Below, piece by piece: positions 15,962 to 25,434 of a DNA stretch of 42,054 nucleotides. The first letter of the stretch is position 1; each line of letters starts with the position of its first letter. The notes beneath the pieces were generated by a model, which was given only the letters and a program-made list of their open reading frames with translations, made no database searches and was not told the origin of the DNA. The position numbers and the translations under genes were made by a program. Source of the DNA: Micromonospora sp. H61 (GTDB lineage: Bacteria > Actinomycetota > Actinomycetes > Mycobacteriales > Micromonosporaceae). The stretch lies in NCBI RefSeq assembly GCF_018070325.1, contig NZ_JAGPXY010000059.1:1-42054 (forward strand), read 5' to 3'.

Positions 15962-17206
15962 TCAGCCGGCCGGGTCCGGGACCGGCTCGACGGCCGGATC
16001 GGTGAGCGACAGTCGGCGGGTGGCGATCCGCCAGCCGACCGCGTAGACGAGGGTGATCAGACCGCAGCCCGCGAGCACCACCCGTTCGTCGACCGAGTCC
16101 ACCACCAGGGCCACCGCCAGTTGACTCACCGAGATCGCCAGCGTCGCCAGCATCATGTCGGTGGCGAAGACGCGGCCCCGCAGCCGGTCCGGAACTTCAC
16201 CCTGGAGGGCGAAGTTCGACATCACCCAGTTGCTGCCACCCGCGAAGTGCGCAACGAAGACCAGCAGCAGCACCAGCGGAAACCATCGCACCACCGAGGT
16301 GCCCAGGTAGGACAGGCCGTAGAGCGACATGGACAGCGCGAGGCCGGGCAGCAGCCAGGCCCGGTTGGTCAACACCCGGCGCATCAGGATCGGCCCCACC
16401 AACGCTCCCGCGCCGCGTACCGCGAAGAGCAGGCCGGCGCCGAGCGGGCCGACACCGTACACGCCGGCCAGCAGCGGGAACACGGTCAGCACGCCGTTGC
16501 CCAGGCCCACCGCCGACTTGACAGTGACCAGCGCGAGCACCCGGGGGCGGTGACCGATGTAGCCGAGCGCCTCGCGAACCGCCGACCAGGTCCGCTGGGC
16601 CGGTTGGTCGGCGTCCCGGGGCGCCTGCAACGGCCGGCGGATCCGGGTGGCGAGGGTCGCGGCCACCGCGAGGCCCGCCGCCGCCACCCAGAAGCAGACG
16701 TACGGGCCGGCAGCGGTGCTGAGCACGCCGCCGAGCGAGGCGCCGACCACTGTCATGGTGCCCCAGGCCGAGCCGGCGACGGCGTTGCCCGCGGCGAGTT
16801 CGTGCGGCTCCAGCACGTTGGGCAGCGCGGCCTGGGCGGCCGGCGAGTAGAACGCCTTGGCGACCGCCACCACGCCGATCGCGACCAGCGCCAGCCACGC
16901 CGTTGCGGCGTTCCGCACGCCGAGCAGCAGCAACACGCCCGCCAACGCGGCCACGTTCGCGGCGATCATGATCTTCCGACGGTCGAAACGGTCGGCGATC
17001 GTGCCGGTGTACGGCAGCAGCAACGCAACGATGCCGGTGTCCACCGCCAACACCAGCGCGCCCCAGACGCCGCTGCCGGTCAGGTGCGGCAGCAGCACCA
17101 GCAGCGGCACCATGACGAACCAGTCGGCGCCGAAGACCACCAGTTCGGCGAGGAACAGGTTGCGGAAGCTCCGATTGCCGGTCAGAACCGAGAGGGTGGA
17201 CGCCAC
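15962..17206 (-). CDS. MFS transporter (EntS/MFS_3-like exporter)
   Basis: This 414-residue integral membrane protein has about 12 predicted membrane segments. After TM2 the loop GTIADRFDRRKIMI matches the MFS signature D-R-x-x-R-R, and GEVPDRLRGRVFATD after TM8 or so is typical of the enterobactin-exporter-like (MFS_3) group. Substrate is unknown; export of a small molecule is the family expectation. GTG start at 17206 follows the broken deacetylase gene by 11 bases, so the two were probably cotranscribed. It lies 64 bp upstream of thrB on the same strand, with no functional link evident. Confidence 0.88.
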   Translation of the reverse strand: MASTLSVLTGNRSFRNLFLAELVVFGADWFVMVPLLVLLPHLTGSGVWGALVLAVDTGIVALLLPYTGTIADRFDRRKIMIAANVAALAGVLLLLGVRNAATAWLALVAIGVVAVAKAFYSPAAQAALPNVLEPHELAAGNAVAGSAWGTMTVVGASLGGVLSTAAGPYVCFWVAAAGLAVAATLATRIRRPLQAPRDADQPAQRTWSAVREALGYIGHRPRVLALVTVKSAVGLGNGVLTVFPLLAGVYGVGPLGAGLLFAVRGAGALVGPILMRRVLTNRAWLLPGLALSMSLYGLSYLGTSVVRWFPLVLLLVFVAHFAGGSNWVMSNFALQGEVPDRLRGRVFATDMMLATLAISVSQLAVALVVDSVDERVVLAGCGLITLVYAVGWRIATRRLSLTDPAVEPVPDPAG

Positions 17207-17217
17207 GGAGCGCGACC

Positions 17218-17960
17218 CTACCTGGTCGTCGTCTGAGCCACACCCGCTCCCAGCAGCGCCGAAACCGTGACGAAGGTGTAACCGCGCGACCGTAGCCGGT
17301 TGATCATCTCGGTCAGACCCCGCAGTGCGACCAGCCGCCGGCGCGCCCGGGGAACTCGCGCTCCACCATCTGCAACGACCAGAGCAGCAGCCGATAGTCC
17401 AGCCGGGCCGCCGTGTGCAGCACCGCCCCGCCCAGGTGGCCGTACGGCGGGCGGAGGAGCGCCGGCGGCACCCCGGTCAGGTCGGCGATCGCGTCGTGGC
17501 TGCGACGCAGGTCGCCGTACGCCTCGGCGGCGTCCAGCTCGGCCAGGTCCCGGTGCTCCCAGCTGTGGTTTCCCACCTCGTGCCCGTCGAGCCGGTCGCG
17601 TACGACGTCGGCGTGCCGGCGGACCTGCGCCCCGACCATGAAGAAGGTGGCCGGAACCCGATGCTGGGCCAGGGTGTCGAGCACCATGGGAGTCCACTGT
17701 GGTGCCGGGCCGTCGTCGAAGGTGAGGGCCACCAGGCGCTGGTTGGTCCGCCCGGACCAGACGACCTCCAGCGCGCCGGAGCCGACGTCCTGCTGGCCAT
17801 TACCGAGGGTGGCGCTGGCGGGGCCGCCGGTGATCGACATTCGGCGATGGGTGATCCACCACGCCTCGGACATCCCCGCGCCGACGGCCACACCGCCCGC
17901 CACCAGCAGGCCACGGCGCAGCAGATCGCGCCGCCCCCACCCGCCCGCGCCCTCGGCCAT
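17218..17960 (-). pseudogene. Polysaccharide deacetylase (NodB domain), frame-disrupted
   Basis: The reading frame from ATG 17960 encodes a Tat-like signal (RRDLLRRG followed by a hydrophobic stretch), then a NodB domain with TFDDGP, HSWEH, and RPPYG motifs. It runs to LLLWSLQMVEREFPG and then goes out of frame, ending at 17313. The expected C-terminus (LVALRGLTEMINRLRSRGY TFVTVSALL) continues in another frame to a stop at 17218. The break is at about 17333-17355, and about 25 residues that in the family carry the last motif (LxH) appear to be missing. An indel of more than one base plus frameshift is implied; a sequencing error alone would not remove that segment. An in-frame start at 18011 is also possible. 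If intact it would deacetylate a cell-surface polysaccharide. Confidence 0.75.
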
Positions 17961-18067
17961 CCGCCCGCCCCGCTTCACCCACACCCCCACTCGTCTACGA
18001 GGAGTATGCAAGAAGTCACAGAAAGTATGGGGTGGGCGAGTCGGAGTGTTTCCGGTCCAATGAACCC

Positions 18068-18105
18068 CGCAACGCCCCCGGCGAAAATCCGCCGGGGGCG
18101 TTGCG
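18068..18105 (-). terminator. Terminator of the RND transporter gene
   Basis: A perfect 16-bp stem (18068-18083 with 18090-18105) with an AAAATC loop starts 14 bases after the transporter stop. Confidence 0.85.
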
Positions 18106-18119
18106 AAGCGCGCTGCGAC

Positions 18120-21100
18120 CTACTCGGTCGGCTCCGCCGGAGGTAGCGGCGAGGTACGGCTACGCGGCAGCCGCAGCACCTCGAACTGGTCCGTGCCTTC
18201 CACCAACGCGGCCGACGGCGCGGGTCGCCCGGCCGGTTGCACACCCTCGGCCGCGACCGGGGCGGGCGCGCCGCTCGGCACCGCGACCTGGTTCGGCGCT
18301 GGCACCTCGTCGGTCTCCGTCGTGGTCACCGCCGACCCTCCGGAACGCCGCCGTGCGCGGCGACCCCGCAGCGACTCCTTGGTGTGCTCCACCATCGTGT
18401 ACAGCGTCGGCACCAGGATCAGCGTGAGCAGCGTCGAGCTGAGCAGACCACCGATCACCACTACCGCCAGCGGCTGAGAGATGAAGCCGCCCTCACCGGT
18501 CAACCCGAACGCCATCGGCAGCAGCGCGAAGATGGTCGCCACCGCCGTCATCAGGATCGGGCGCAGTCGGCGACGGCCACCTTCGACCACCGCCTCCCGG
18601 ACCCCCATGCCCTGCGCCCGGTACTGGTTGATCAGGTCGAGCAACACGATCGCGTTGGTCACCACGATGCCGACCAGCATCAGCACACCGATCAGCGCCG
18701 GCACACCGAGCGGGGTCCCGGTGACCAACAGCAGACCGATGGCGCCGGTCGCCGCGAACGGGATGGAGATCAGCAGGATCAGCGCCTGGGTGAGGCTACG
18801 GAACGTGGCCACCATGATCAGGAAGACGATGGCGATCGCGGCCAGCACCGCCAGGCCCAGGTCCGCGAAGGCGTCCGCCTGATCCGCGCTGACACCACCG
18901 ATGGTGAGGCTCGCACCCGGCACGTTGATGCCGTCCAGCCGCTTCTGCAACTCCTGGCTGGTCGCGCCCAGGTTCGAGCCGGTCGCCGCGCCGGTCACCG
19001 ACACGCTGCGCTCACCGTCGATGCGGGTGACCTGCTGCGGGCCCTCGCCCTGGGTGACCTGCGCGATGTCGCCCAGCTTCACCGGACCGACCGGCAGTGC
19101 CCGCAGCTGCTCCACGGTCGTCGGCGGCTGCGTGCCCAACCGCAGCACCACGTTCTGCTGCTGGCCGTCGAGCGCCACCTGACCCAGCGGCGCTCCTCGG
19201 AACGCCTGCGACACGAGCTGCCCCACGGCGGCCTCGGTGAGCCCGACCCGACCGGCGGCGACCCGGTCGACCACCACGTCGACCCGCGGCACCCGTGCGG
19301 CCAGGCTGGTGGAGACCTCCTCGACGTCCGGAATCCCGGCCATCGCGGCCCGCGCCTCCTCGGCGGCCCGGGTCAGCGCCTCCGGGTCGCTGGCCTGGAC
19401 GATCACCTCCAGCTGGCTGGTCGACGCCTCCTGCCCGCCACCGAAGCTGATCTCGCCCACACCGGCGCCGAGCTTGTCGAACTCCTTGCGCAGCACCTCA
19501 CGCATCTGCTTCGCGTCGGTGTCACCGTCGAGCGCCAGCGACCAGCTGGCGACGTTGTTGCCGCCGCCACCCGCCCACGGATTGTCCCCACCGCCCGCGG
19601 TCACCTGGTACGTCTCGACGCCATCGGTGCGGGACAGCACCGACTCGACCTGCTTGGCCGCCGCGTCGGTGGCCGCCAGGCCACTGCCGGCCGGCAGCTC
19701 CTGGCTCATGTTGAGGGTGTCCTGGCCGGAGTCGTCCAGGAAGTTGGTCTCCAACTTCTGCGCCAGACCGAAGGTGCCGAAGAGCACCAGCAGGCCGAGC
19801 CCGACGGTGATCCAACGGGTCGACCGCTTGCGGGTGGCGAACCCGATGACGGGCAGGTACGCCCGCTGCAACGGGCTGCGCAGCTCCTTCTCCTCAGCGG
19901 CGTGCCGTACCGCCTCGTCGTCCGCGGTGCCGCCGCGCGGCTTGAGGAACCAGTACGCGAGGACCGGGATCACTGTCAGCGACACCAGCAGCGAGGCGAG
20001 CAGGGCCACCGTCACGGTGATCGCGAACGGCGCGAAGAGCTGGCCCACGAACCCGCCGACCAGCGCGATCGGCGCGAACACCGCCACCGTGGTGAGGGTG
20101 GACGCGGTCACCGCACCGGCGACCTCCCGGACGCCGGTGATGATGGCGTGCTGTTTCTCCTCGCCGTACTCCAGGTGTCGTTTGATGTTCTCCAACACCA
20201 CGATCGAGTCGTCGACCACCCGACCGACCGCGATGGTCAACGCGCCGAGGGTGAGCAGGTTGAGCGAGTAGTCACCGATCCACAGGGCGATCAGCGCCAC
20301 CAGCACGGAGAGCGGGATGGAGACCGCGGTGACCACCGTCGAGCGCACCGACAGCAGGAAGACCAGGATGACGATGACCGCCATCACCAGGCCCAGCAGG
20401 CCCTCGGTGGTCAGCGACTCGATCGACTTCTCGACGAACGGCGCCTGGTCGAAGACCACTGTCAGCTCCGCGCCGGAGGCGTCCTTCAAATCGTCGAGCC
20501 GGTCCCGGATCTCGTGCGAGATCTCCACGGCGTTGCCGTCCGGTGCCGCAGTGACAGCGATACCGAGGCTGTCCTTGCCGTTGGTCCGGGTGATCGCCGT
20601 AGCCGGGGCGAGCTGCTGCTCGACCGTCGCCACGTCACCGAGGCGAACGGGTGCCGCGGCCGGGGCGACCACGATGCCGCGCAGCTCCTCCAGGGTGGAG
20701 ATCGGCGTGCCGACCTGCACCGGGAGGGCCAGTGCGCCGTCGGTCACCGCGCCGGCCGGAACCGCCACGCCGTTGGTCTTCAGCGCCGCGCCGATCGCCG
20801 TCGGCTGGATCTTCGCGGCGGCCAACTTCGCCGGGTCCGGGGTGACCACCACGACGTCGTCGCGGGTGCCGGTCACCTCGACCGTGCGTACCCCCTCGAC
20901 GCCCTCCAGCTCCGGCACCACAGTCGCGCGCAGCTTCTCGGCGAGCGCCCGCTCGTCCGCATTGCCGGCCGCGGCCAGCACCACCGCCGGAAGGTCGTCG
21001 GTGCTACCCGCGATGACCTGCGGGTCGACGCCCTCCGGCAGTTGGGCGTCGATCCGGCTCAACGCGGTCTGCATCTTGTTGACCACGTCGTCGAGGTCGG

Positions 21101-21398
21101 TGCCGAACTCGTACGTCACCTGGACGGTGGCCGCCCCCTCGCGGGAGGTGGAGGTGACCTGGTCCAATCCCGGGATGCCCTGGAGGGCGTTCTCGATCGG
21201 CTCGGTCACCTGCGACTCGACGATCTCGGGGCCGGCGCCGGGGTAGGGAGCCACGATGAACGCGGCCGGGAACTCGAGCGACGGCAGCAGTTGCTGCTTC
21301 AGCGACGGCACGGCGAACACTCCGAACACCGTGGTCACCACCGCGATGAGGGCAATCAGCCCTCGGTTGGCGAGGCTGAATCTGGCGAGCAGCGACAT
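18120..21398 (-). CDS. RND family efflux transporter (HAE1/AcrB-like)
   Basis: This 1092-residue inner-membrane proton antiporter has the classic RND plan: TM1 at about 12-32, a large periplasm-type loop to about 330, TM2-6, a second loop, and TM8-12. VGRVVDDSIVVLENI (about 391-405) carries the paired aspartates D396/D397 of the TM4 proton relay. SLAN...PSLKQQLLPSLEFPAA near the N-terminus resembles Gram-positive SwrC/YerP-type pumps. A 60-residue variable, proline-rich cytosolic tail closes it. No membrane-fusion or outer-membrane partner is present, as expected in a Gram-positive. AGGAG lies 12 bases before the ATG. Substrate is unknown. Confidence 0.93.
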   Translation of the reverse strand: MSLLARFSLANRGLIALIAVVTTVFGVFAVPSLKQQLLPSLEFPAAFIVAPYPGAGPEIVESQVTEPIENALQGIPGLDQVTSTSREGAATVQVTYEFGTDLDDVVNKMQTALSRIDAQLPEGVDPQVIAGSTDDLPAVVLAAAGNADERALAEKLRATVVPELEGVEGVRTVEVTGTRDDVVVVTPDPAKLAAAKIQPTAIGAALKTNGVAVPAGAVTDGALALPVQVGTPISTLEELRGIVVAPAAAPVRLGDVATVEQQLAPATAITRTNGKDSLGIAVTAAPDGNAVEISHEIRDRLDDLKDASGAELTVVFDQAPFVEKSIESLTTEGLLGLVMAVIVILVFLLSVRSTVVTAVSIPLSVLVALIALWIGDYSLNLLTLGALTIAVGRVVDDSIVVLENIKRHLEYGEEKQHAIITGVREVAGAVTASTLTTVAVFAPIALVGGFVGQLFAPFAITVTVALLASLLVSLTVIPVLAYWFLKPRGGTADDEAVRHAAEEKELRSPLQRAYLPVIGFATRKRSTRWITVGLGLLVLFGTFGLAQKLETNFLDDSGQDTLNMSQELPAGSGLAATDAAAKQVESVLSRTDGVETYQVTAGGGDNPWAGGGGNNVASWSLALDGDTDAKQMREVLRKEFDKLGAGVGEISFGGGQEASTSQLEVIVQASDPEALTRAAEEARAAMAGIPDVEEVSTSLAARVPRVDVVVDRVAAGRVGLTEAAVGQLVSQAFRGAPLGQVALDGQQQNVVLRLGTQPPTTVEQLRALPVGPVKLGDIAQVTQGEGPQQVTRIDGERSVSVTGAATGSNLGATSQELQKRLDGINVPGASLTIGGVSADQADAFADLGLAVLAAIAIVFLIMVATFRSLTQALILLISIPFAATGAIGLLLVTGTPLGVPALIGVLMLVGIVVTNAIVLLDLINQYRAQGMGVREAVVEGGRRRLRPILMTAVATIFALLPMAFGLTGEGGFISQPLAVVVIGGLLSSTLLTLILVPTLYTMVEHTKESLRGRRARRRSGGSAVTTTETDEVPAPNQVAVPSGAPAPVAAEGVQPAGRPAPSAALVEGTDQFEVLRLPRSRTSPLPPAEPTE

Positions 21399-21539
21399 CG
21401 GCCTGGCTCACTCCTGAACGAGAATGCGGGCGGGGATACCCGAAAGTGTGCCGGACTCGCATACCTCGGCCCCCGCCGCCCCCGGGCCGTCGCGCCGTCC
21501 AGCTACCCGCCGTCGATCACCACCCGGACGGTGGCGCGC

Positions 21540-22589
21540 TCAGGCCAGGTCGAGGGCGCGCGCCGCAGCCAGCGGGTCGTTCGCGATGGTCACCGGCGCC
21601 GGCGCGGTGGAGATCGCCCATTCCGGGTCCTTCAACCCGTGGCCGGTCACCGTGCAGACCACTGTGGAACCGGGCGGCACCGCGCCCGCCGCGGCCTGCT
21701 GCAACAGGCCGGCCACGCTGGCCGCGCTGCCCAGCTCGACGAAGACCCCCACCTCACGGGCGAGCAGACGGTACGCGGAGAGGATCTCCCGGTCGGTCAC
21801 CGCCGCGATCATGCCACCGGAGGCGTCCCGGGCATCCAGTGCCTTGGTCCAGCTCGCCGGGTTGCCGATCCGGATCGCGGTGGCGATGGTGGACGGCTCC
21901 GGCACCACCTGGCCGGTCACGATCGGGGCCGCCCCGGCGGCCTGGAAGCCGTACATCTTCGGGGCGCGGGTGGTGGCGCCGGCGGCCGACTCCTCCTCGT
22001 ATCCCATCCAGTAGGCGGAGATGTTGCCGGCGTTGCCGACCGGCAGGCAGTGGATGTCGGGCGCGTCACCGAGCGCCTCGACGATCTCGAAGGCCGCGGT
22101 CTTCTGGCCGTGCAACCGGTCGATGTTCACCGAGTTGACCAACGCGACCGGGTAGTCCTGGGCGAGCTTGGCGGCCGTCGCGAGGCAGTCGTCGAAGTTG
22201 CCGTTCACCTGGAGCAGCTTCGCGCCGTGCACCAGCGCCTGGGCCAGCTTGCCCAGCGCGATCTTGCCCTGCGGCACCAGCACGGCGCAGGTCAACCCGG
22301 CCCGGGCCGCGTACGCCGCGGCGGAGGCACTGGTGTTGCCGGTGGACGCGCAGATGATGGCCTTGTTGCCGGCCTCGACCGCCTTGGACACCGCGAGGGT
22401 CATCCCCCGGTCCTTGAAGGAACCGGTCGGGTTGGCGCCCTCCACCTTGAGGTGCACGTCGCAGCCGAGCCGGGCGGACAGCACCGGCGCCGGCAACAGC
22501 GGGGTGTTGCCCTCGTGCAGCGTGACGACCGGCGTGGCCGCGGTGACCGGCAGCCGATCCCGGTACGCCTCGATCAGACCCCGCCACAT
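21540..22589 (-). CDS. thrC: Threonine synthase
   Basis: This 349-residue PLP enzyme converts O-phosphohomoserine to threonine and phosphate. The PLP lysine is K59 in NPTGSFKDRGM, and the phosphate-binding glycine-rich loop is GNAGNISAYWMGY. TGHGLKD near the C-terminus is characteristic of the short bacterial threonine synthases. The ATG at 22589 has a GAGGAGAG site. It is the third biosynthetic gene after lysA and hom on the minus strand, but a 139-bp gap and a promoter-like sequence suggest additional separate transcription. It is followed by the RND gene 141 bp away. Confidence 0.96.
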   Translation of the reverse strand: MWRGLIEAYRDRLPVTAATPVVTLHEGNTPLLPAPVLSARLGCDVHLKVEGANPTGSFKDRGMTLAVSKAVEAGNKAIICASTGNTSASAAAYAARAGLTCAVLVPQGKIALGKLAQALVHGAKLLQVNGNFDDCLATAAKLAQDYPVALVNSVNIDRLHGQKTAAFEIVEALGDAPDIHCLPVGNAGNISAYWMGYEEESAAGATTRAPKMYGFQAAGAAPIVTGQVVPEPSTIATAIRIGNPASWTKALDARDASGGMIAAVTDREILSAYRLLAREVGVFVELGSAASVAGLLQQAAAGAVPPGSTVVCTVTGHGLKDPEWAISTAPAPVTIANDPLAAARALDLA

Positions 22590-22636
22590 GTCGCTCTCCT
22601 CGCCTCTACCGACGCGCCCACCCGATTGTCAGGGCC

Positions 22637-22665
22637 ACCTTGGACCAGCCTGCTGGAGTGGTCAA
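22637..22665 (-). promoter_or_regulatory. Putative thrC promoter
   Basis: On the minus strand TTGACC (22660-22665) is followed after 17 bases by CAAGGT (22637-22642) in the hom-thrC gap. The -35 is close to consensus and the -10 is weak. The predicted start lies about 40 bases before the thrC ATG. Confidence 0.4.
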
Positions 22666-22728
22666 TGGCACACCCCCGCCTACCCACCTGGCGGGACGCG
22701 CGAGCGGTCCCGTCGATGATGTAACGAC

Positions 22729-24051
22729 TCAGGCGTCGCCCTCGACCCGCAGCACACTGGTCACCGACCGGACAATGTCCAGACCGCGCAGCTCACCGAC
22801 GGTCGCGGCGAGCGCGGCGTCCGGTGCCACGTGCGTGACGATGACCAGCTCGGCGTCGCCGTCGCGGCCCGCCGGCCCGCCCGCCGAGCCCTGCCGCACT
22901 GTCGCGATCGACACGTCGTGCCGGGCGAACACGCTCGCCACCGAGGCCAGCACACCCGGGCGGTCGGCCACGTCGAGGCTCACGTGGTAGCGGGTCAACG
23001 CCTCACCCATCGGCCGGACCGCGAGGTCCGCGTACGCGCTCTCGCTGGCCGCGCGCACCCCGGCGAGCCGGTTGCGGGACACCGCGACCACGTCACCGAG
23101 CACCGCGCTGGCGGTGGGCGCGCCACCGGCGCCCCGACCGTAGAACATCAACTGCCCGGCCGCGTCCGCCTCCACGAAGACCGCGTTGAACGCGTCCCCG
23201 ACGCTGGCCAGCGGGTGGCTGCGCGGGATCATCGCCGGGTGCACCCGGACGCTGACCGTCTCCCGGCCGGTGGGGTCGACACCCCGGGCCGCGATGCAGA
23301 GCAGTTTGATCGTGCAGCCCATCGCCTGGGCGCTGGCCATGTCCGCGGCGGTCACCTCGGTGATGCCCTCGCGGTGCACGTCGGCGGCGCCGACCCGGGT
23401 GTGGAACGCCAGCGAGGCGAGGATCGCCGCCTTCGCCGCCGCGTCGAAACCCTCCACGTCGGCGGTCGGGTCGGCCTCCGCGTACCCCAGGGCGGTGGCC
23501 TCTTCGAGGGCCTCGGCGAAGCCGGCGCCGGTGGCGTCCATCGCGGAGAGGATGAAGTTGGTGGTGCCGTTGACGATGCCGGTGACCCGGTTGATCCGGT
23601 CGCCGTGCAGCGACTCCCGTAGCGGACGCAGCAGCGGGATGGCCCCCGCCACGGACGCCTCGTAGTAGAGGTCGCCGCCGCCCTCGGCCGCCGCCTCGTG
23701 CAGGGCCACGCCGTCCTCGGCGAGCAGCGCCTTGTTCGCGGTGACCACGCTCTTGCCGGCGCGCAGCGCCTCGACCAGCCAACTCCGGGCCGGTTCGATG
23801 CCACCGATCACCTCGATCACCACGTCCACGTCGTCGCGCTTGATCAGGCCGAGCGCGTCGGTGGTGAACAGGTCCTCGTCGACCGGCAGGTCACCCCGGT
23901 CGCGGCCGAGCCGACGGACGGCGATGCCGGCGATCTCCAGCGGAGCGCCGATCCGCGCGGTGAGGTCGGCCGACTGCTCGTGCAGCAGCCGGACCACCTC
24001 CTGGCCGACAGTGCCACAGCCGAGCAGCGCCAAGCGCACAGGTGACGTCAT
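22729..24051 (-). CDS. hom: Homoserine dehydrogenase
   Basis: The enzyme reduces aspartate semialdehyde to homoserine with NAD(P)H, the branch point to threonine and methionine. It is 440 residues. A Rossmann fold starts with LLGCGTVGQEV (G11-G16), catalytic-domain motifs VVTANKALL and NGTTNFIL follow, and a C-terminal ACT domain (about 350-435, DVADRPGVLASVA) provides likely threonine feedback control. Its ATG overlaps the lysA stop by 4 bases, so lysA-hom are coupled. Confidence 0.96.
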   Translation of the reverse strand: MTSPVRLALLGCGTVGQEVVRLLHEQSADLTARIGAPLEIAGIAVRRLGRDRGDLPVDEDLFTTDALGLIKRDDVDVVIEVIGGIEPARSWLVEALRAGKSVVTANKALLAEDGVALHEAAAEGGGDLYYEASVAGAIPLLRPLRESLHGDRINRVTGIVNGTTNFILSAMDATGAGFAEALEEATALGYAEADPTADVEGFDAAAKAAILASLAFHTRVGAADVHREGITEVTAADMASAQAMGCTIKLLCIAARGVDPTGRETVSVRVHPAMIPRSHPLASVGDAFNAVFVEADAAGQLMFYGRGAGGAPTASAVLGDVVAVSRNRLAGVRAASESAYADLAVRPMGEALTRYHVSLDVADRPGVLASVASVFARHDVSIATVRQGSAGGPAGRDGDAELVIVTHVAPDAALAATVGELRGLDIVRSVTSVLRVEGDA

Positions 24052-25433
24052 CCCACATCCAAAGCCAGCAGGTCCTCTTCGGTTTCCCGCCGGACGATCA
24101 GGCGCGCCTGGCCGTCGCGCACCGCGACCACCGGTGGCCGGGGCACATGGTTGTAGTTGCTGGCCATGCTTCGGCAGTACGCACCGGTGCCGGGCACTGC
24201 GACAAGATCTCCGGGCTGCACGTCGGCGGGCAGGAATTCATCCTTCACCACGATGTCCCCGGACTCACAGTGCTTTCCCACCACGCGGGCGAGCAACGGC
24301 TGCGCGGTCGAGGCCCGCGAGGCCAACGTCGCCGAGTAGGACGCGTCGTAGAGGGCGGTGCGGATGTTGTCGCTCATCCCGCCGTCGACGCTGACGTACG
24401 TCCGGAGGCCGTCGAGGTCCTTGACAGTGCCGACCTCGTAGAGGGTGAACACGGCCGGCCCGACGATGGCCCGGCCCGGCTCGATCGACAGGTGCGGCAC
24501 TGCCAGGTTCTCCGCCGCGCACTCCGAATCGACGATCTTGCGAAGCCGCTTGGCCAGATCCTGCGGGGTCGCCGGGTCGTCCTGGGTGGTGTACGCGATG
24601 CCGAAGCCGCCGCCCAGGTCCAGCTCGGGCAGCTCCACCCCGCGCGCGTCGCGGATCTGTGCCTGGAGGGCGAGCACCCGCCGGGCCGAGACCTCGAAGC
24701 CGCTGGCGTCGAAGATCTGCGAGCCGATGTGCGAGTGCAGACCGCGCAGCTCCAGCACGCCCTCGTCGAGGATCTTGAACGCGGCGTTCGCAGCGGCGCC
24801 GCCGGCCAGCGAGAAGCCGAACTTCTGGTCCTCGTGTGCGGTGGCGATGAACTCGTGGGTGTGCGCCTCGACCCCCACCGTGACCCGGACCAGCACCCGG
24901 GGCCGGACCCCGCGCTCGCGGGCCAGCGCGGTGAGCCGGTCGATCTCGGTGAACGAGTCGACGATGATCCGGCCCACCCCGGCGTCCAGCGCCCGGCCCA
25001 GCTCGGCGACCGACTTGTTGTTGCCGTGGAAGCCGATCCGCTCCGGCGGCATCCCGGCCGACAGTGCGGTGGCCAACTCGCCACCGGTGCAGACGTCCAG
25101 GTGCAGCCCCTCCTCGGCGATCATCCGGACCACCGCCCGGCAGAGGAACGCCTTGCCCGCGTAGAACACGTCCTCGGTCGGGAAGGCCGCCCGGAAGTCG
25201 CGGCAGCGCGAGCGCAGGTCGGCCTCGTCGAGGACGTACACCGGGGTGCCGAACTCGGCCGCGATGTCGCGGACGCTCAGGCCCGCGACGGCGACCGCGC
25301 CGTCGGCGCCGCGCGTCACCGACCGCGGCCACAGCGCCGGTACGAGGGCGTTGACGTCGGCCGGGGTACGCAGCCAGGCCGGACCCTGGTTGCTGATGTC
25401 CGCGTGCAGCGCACCAGCCTCATGAGCCCTCAT
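24048..25433 (-). CDS. lysA: Diaminopimelate decarboxylase
   Basis: This 461-residue PLP enzyme of the alanine-racemase fold turns meso-diaminopimelate into lysine. YAGKAFL places the PLP lysine at K94. The HGNNKS, DLGGGFG and GKHCESGD motifs (the last with the dimer-interface catalytic cysteine) are all present. A 45-residue N-terminal extension before the barrel is common in actinobacterial LysA. The ATG starts one base after the argS stop (TGA-C-ATG) and a GAGAGGA site lies inside the end of argS. argS-lysA-hom is a familiar actinobacterial operon. Confidence 0.96.
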   Translation of the reverse strand: MRAHEAGALHADISNQGPAWLRTPADVNALVPALWPRSVTRGADGAVAVAGLSVRDIAAEFGTPVYVLDEADLRSRCRDFRAAFPTEDVFYAGKAFLCRAVVRMIAEEGLHLDVCTGGELATALSAGMPPERIGFHGNNKSVAELGRALDAGVGRIIVDSFTEIDRLTALARERGVRPRVLVRVTVGVEAHTHEFIATAHEDQKFGFSLAGGAAANAAFKILDEGVLELRGLHSHIGSQIFDASGFEVSARRVLALQAQIRDARGVELPELDLGGGFGIAYTTQDDPATPQDLAKRLRKIVDSECAAENLAVPHLSIEPGRAIVGPAVFTLYEVGTVKDLDGLRTYVSVDGGMSDNIRTALYDASYSATLASRASTAQPLLARVVGKHCESGDIVVKDEFLPADVQPGDLVAVPGTGAYCRSMASNYNHVPRPPVVAVRDGQARLIVRRETEEDLLALDVG

Positions 25434-25434
25434 G

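Noticed and set aside
18237..22724. 1495-residue open frame on the plus strand
   Set aside because: It is an antisense shadow of the RND and thrC genes, composed of H/R/Q/G-rich sequence without any domain.
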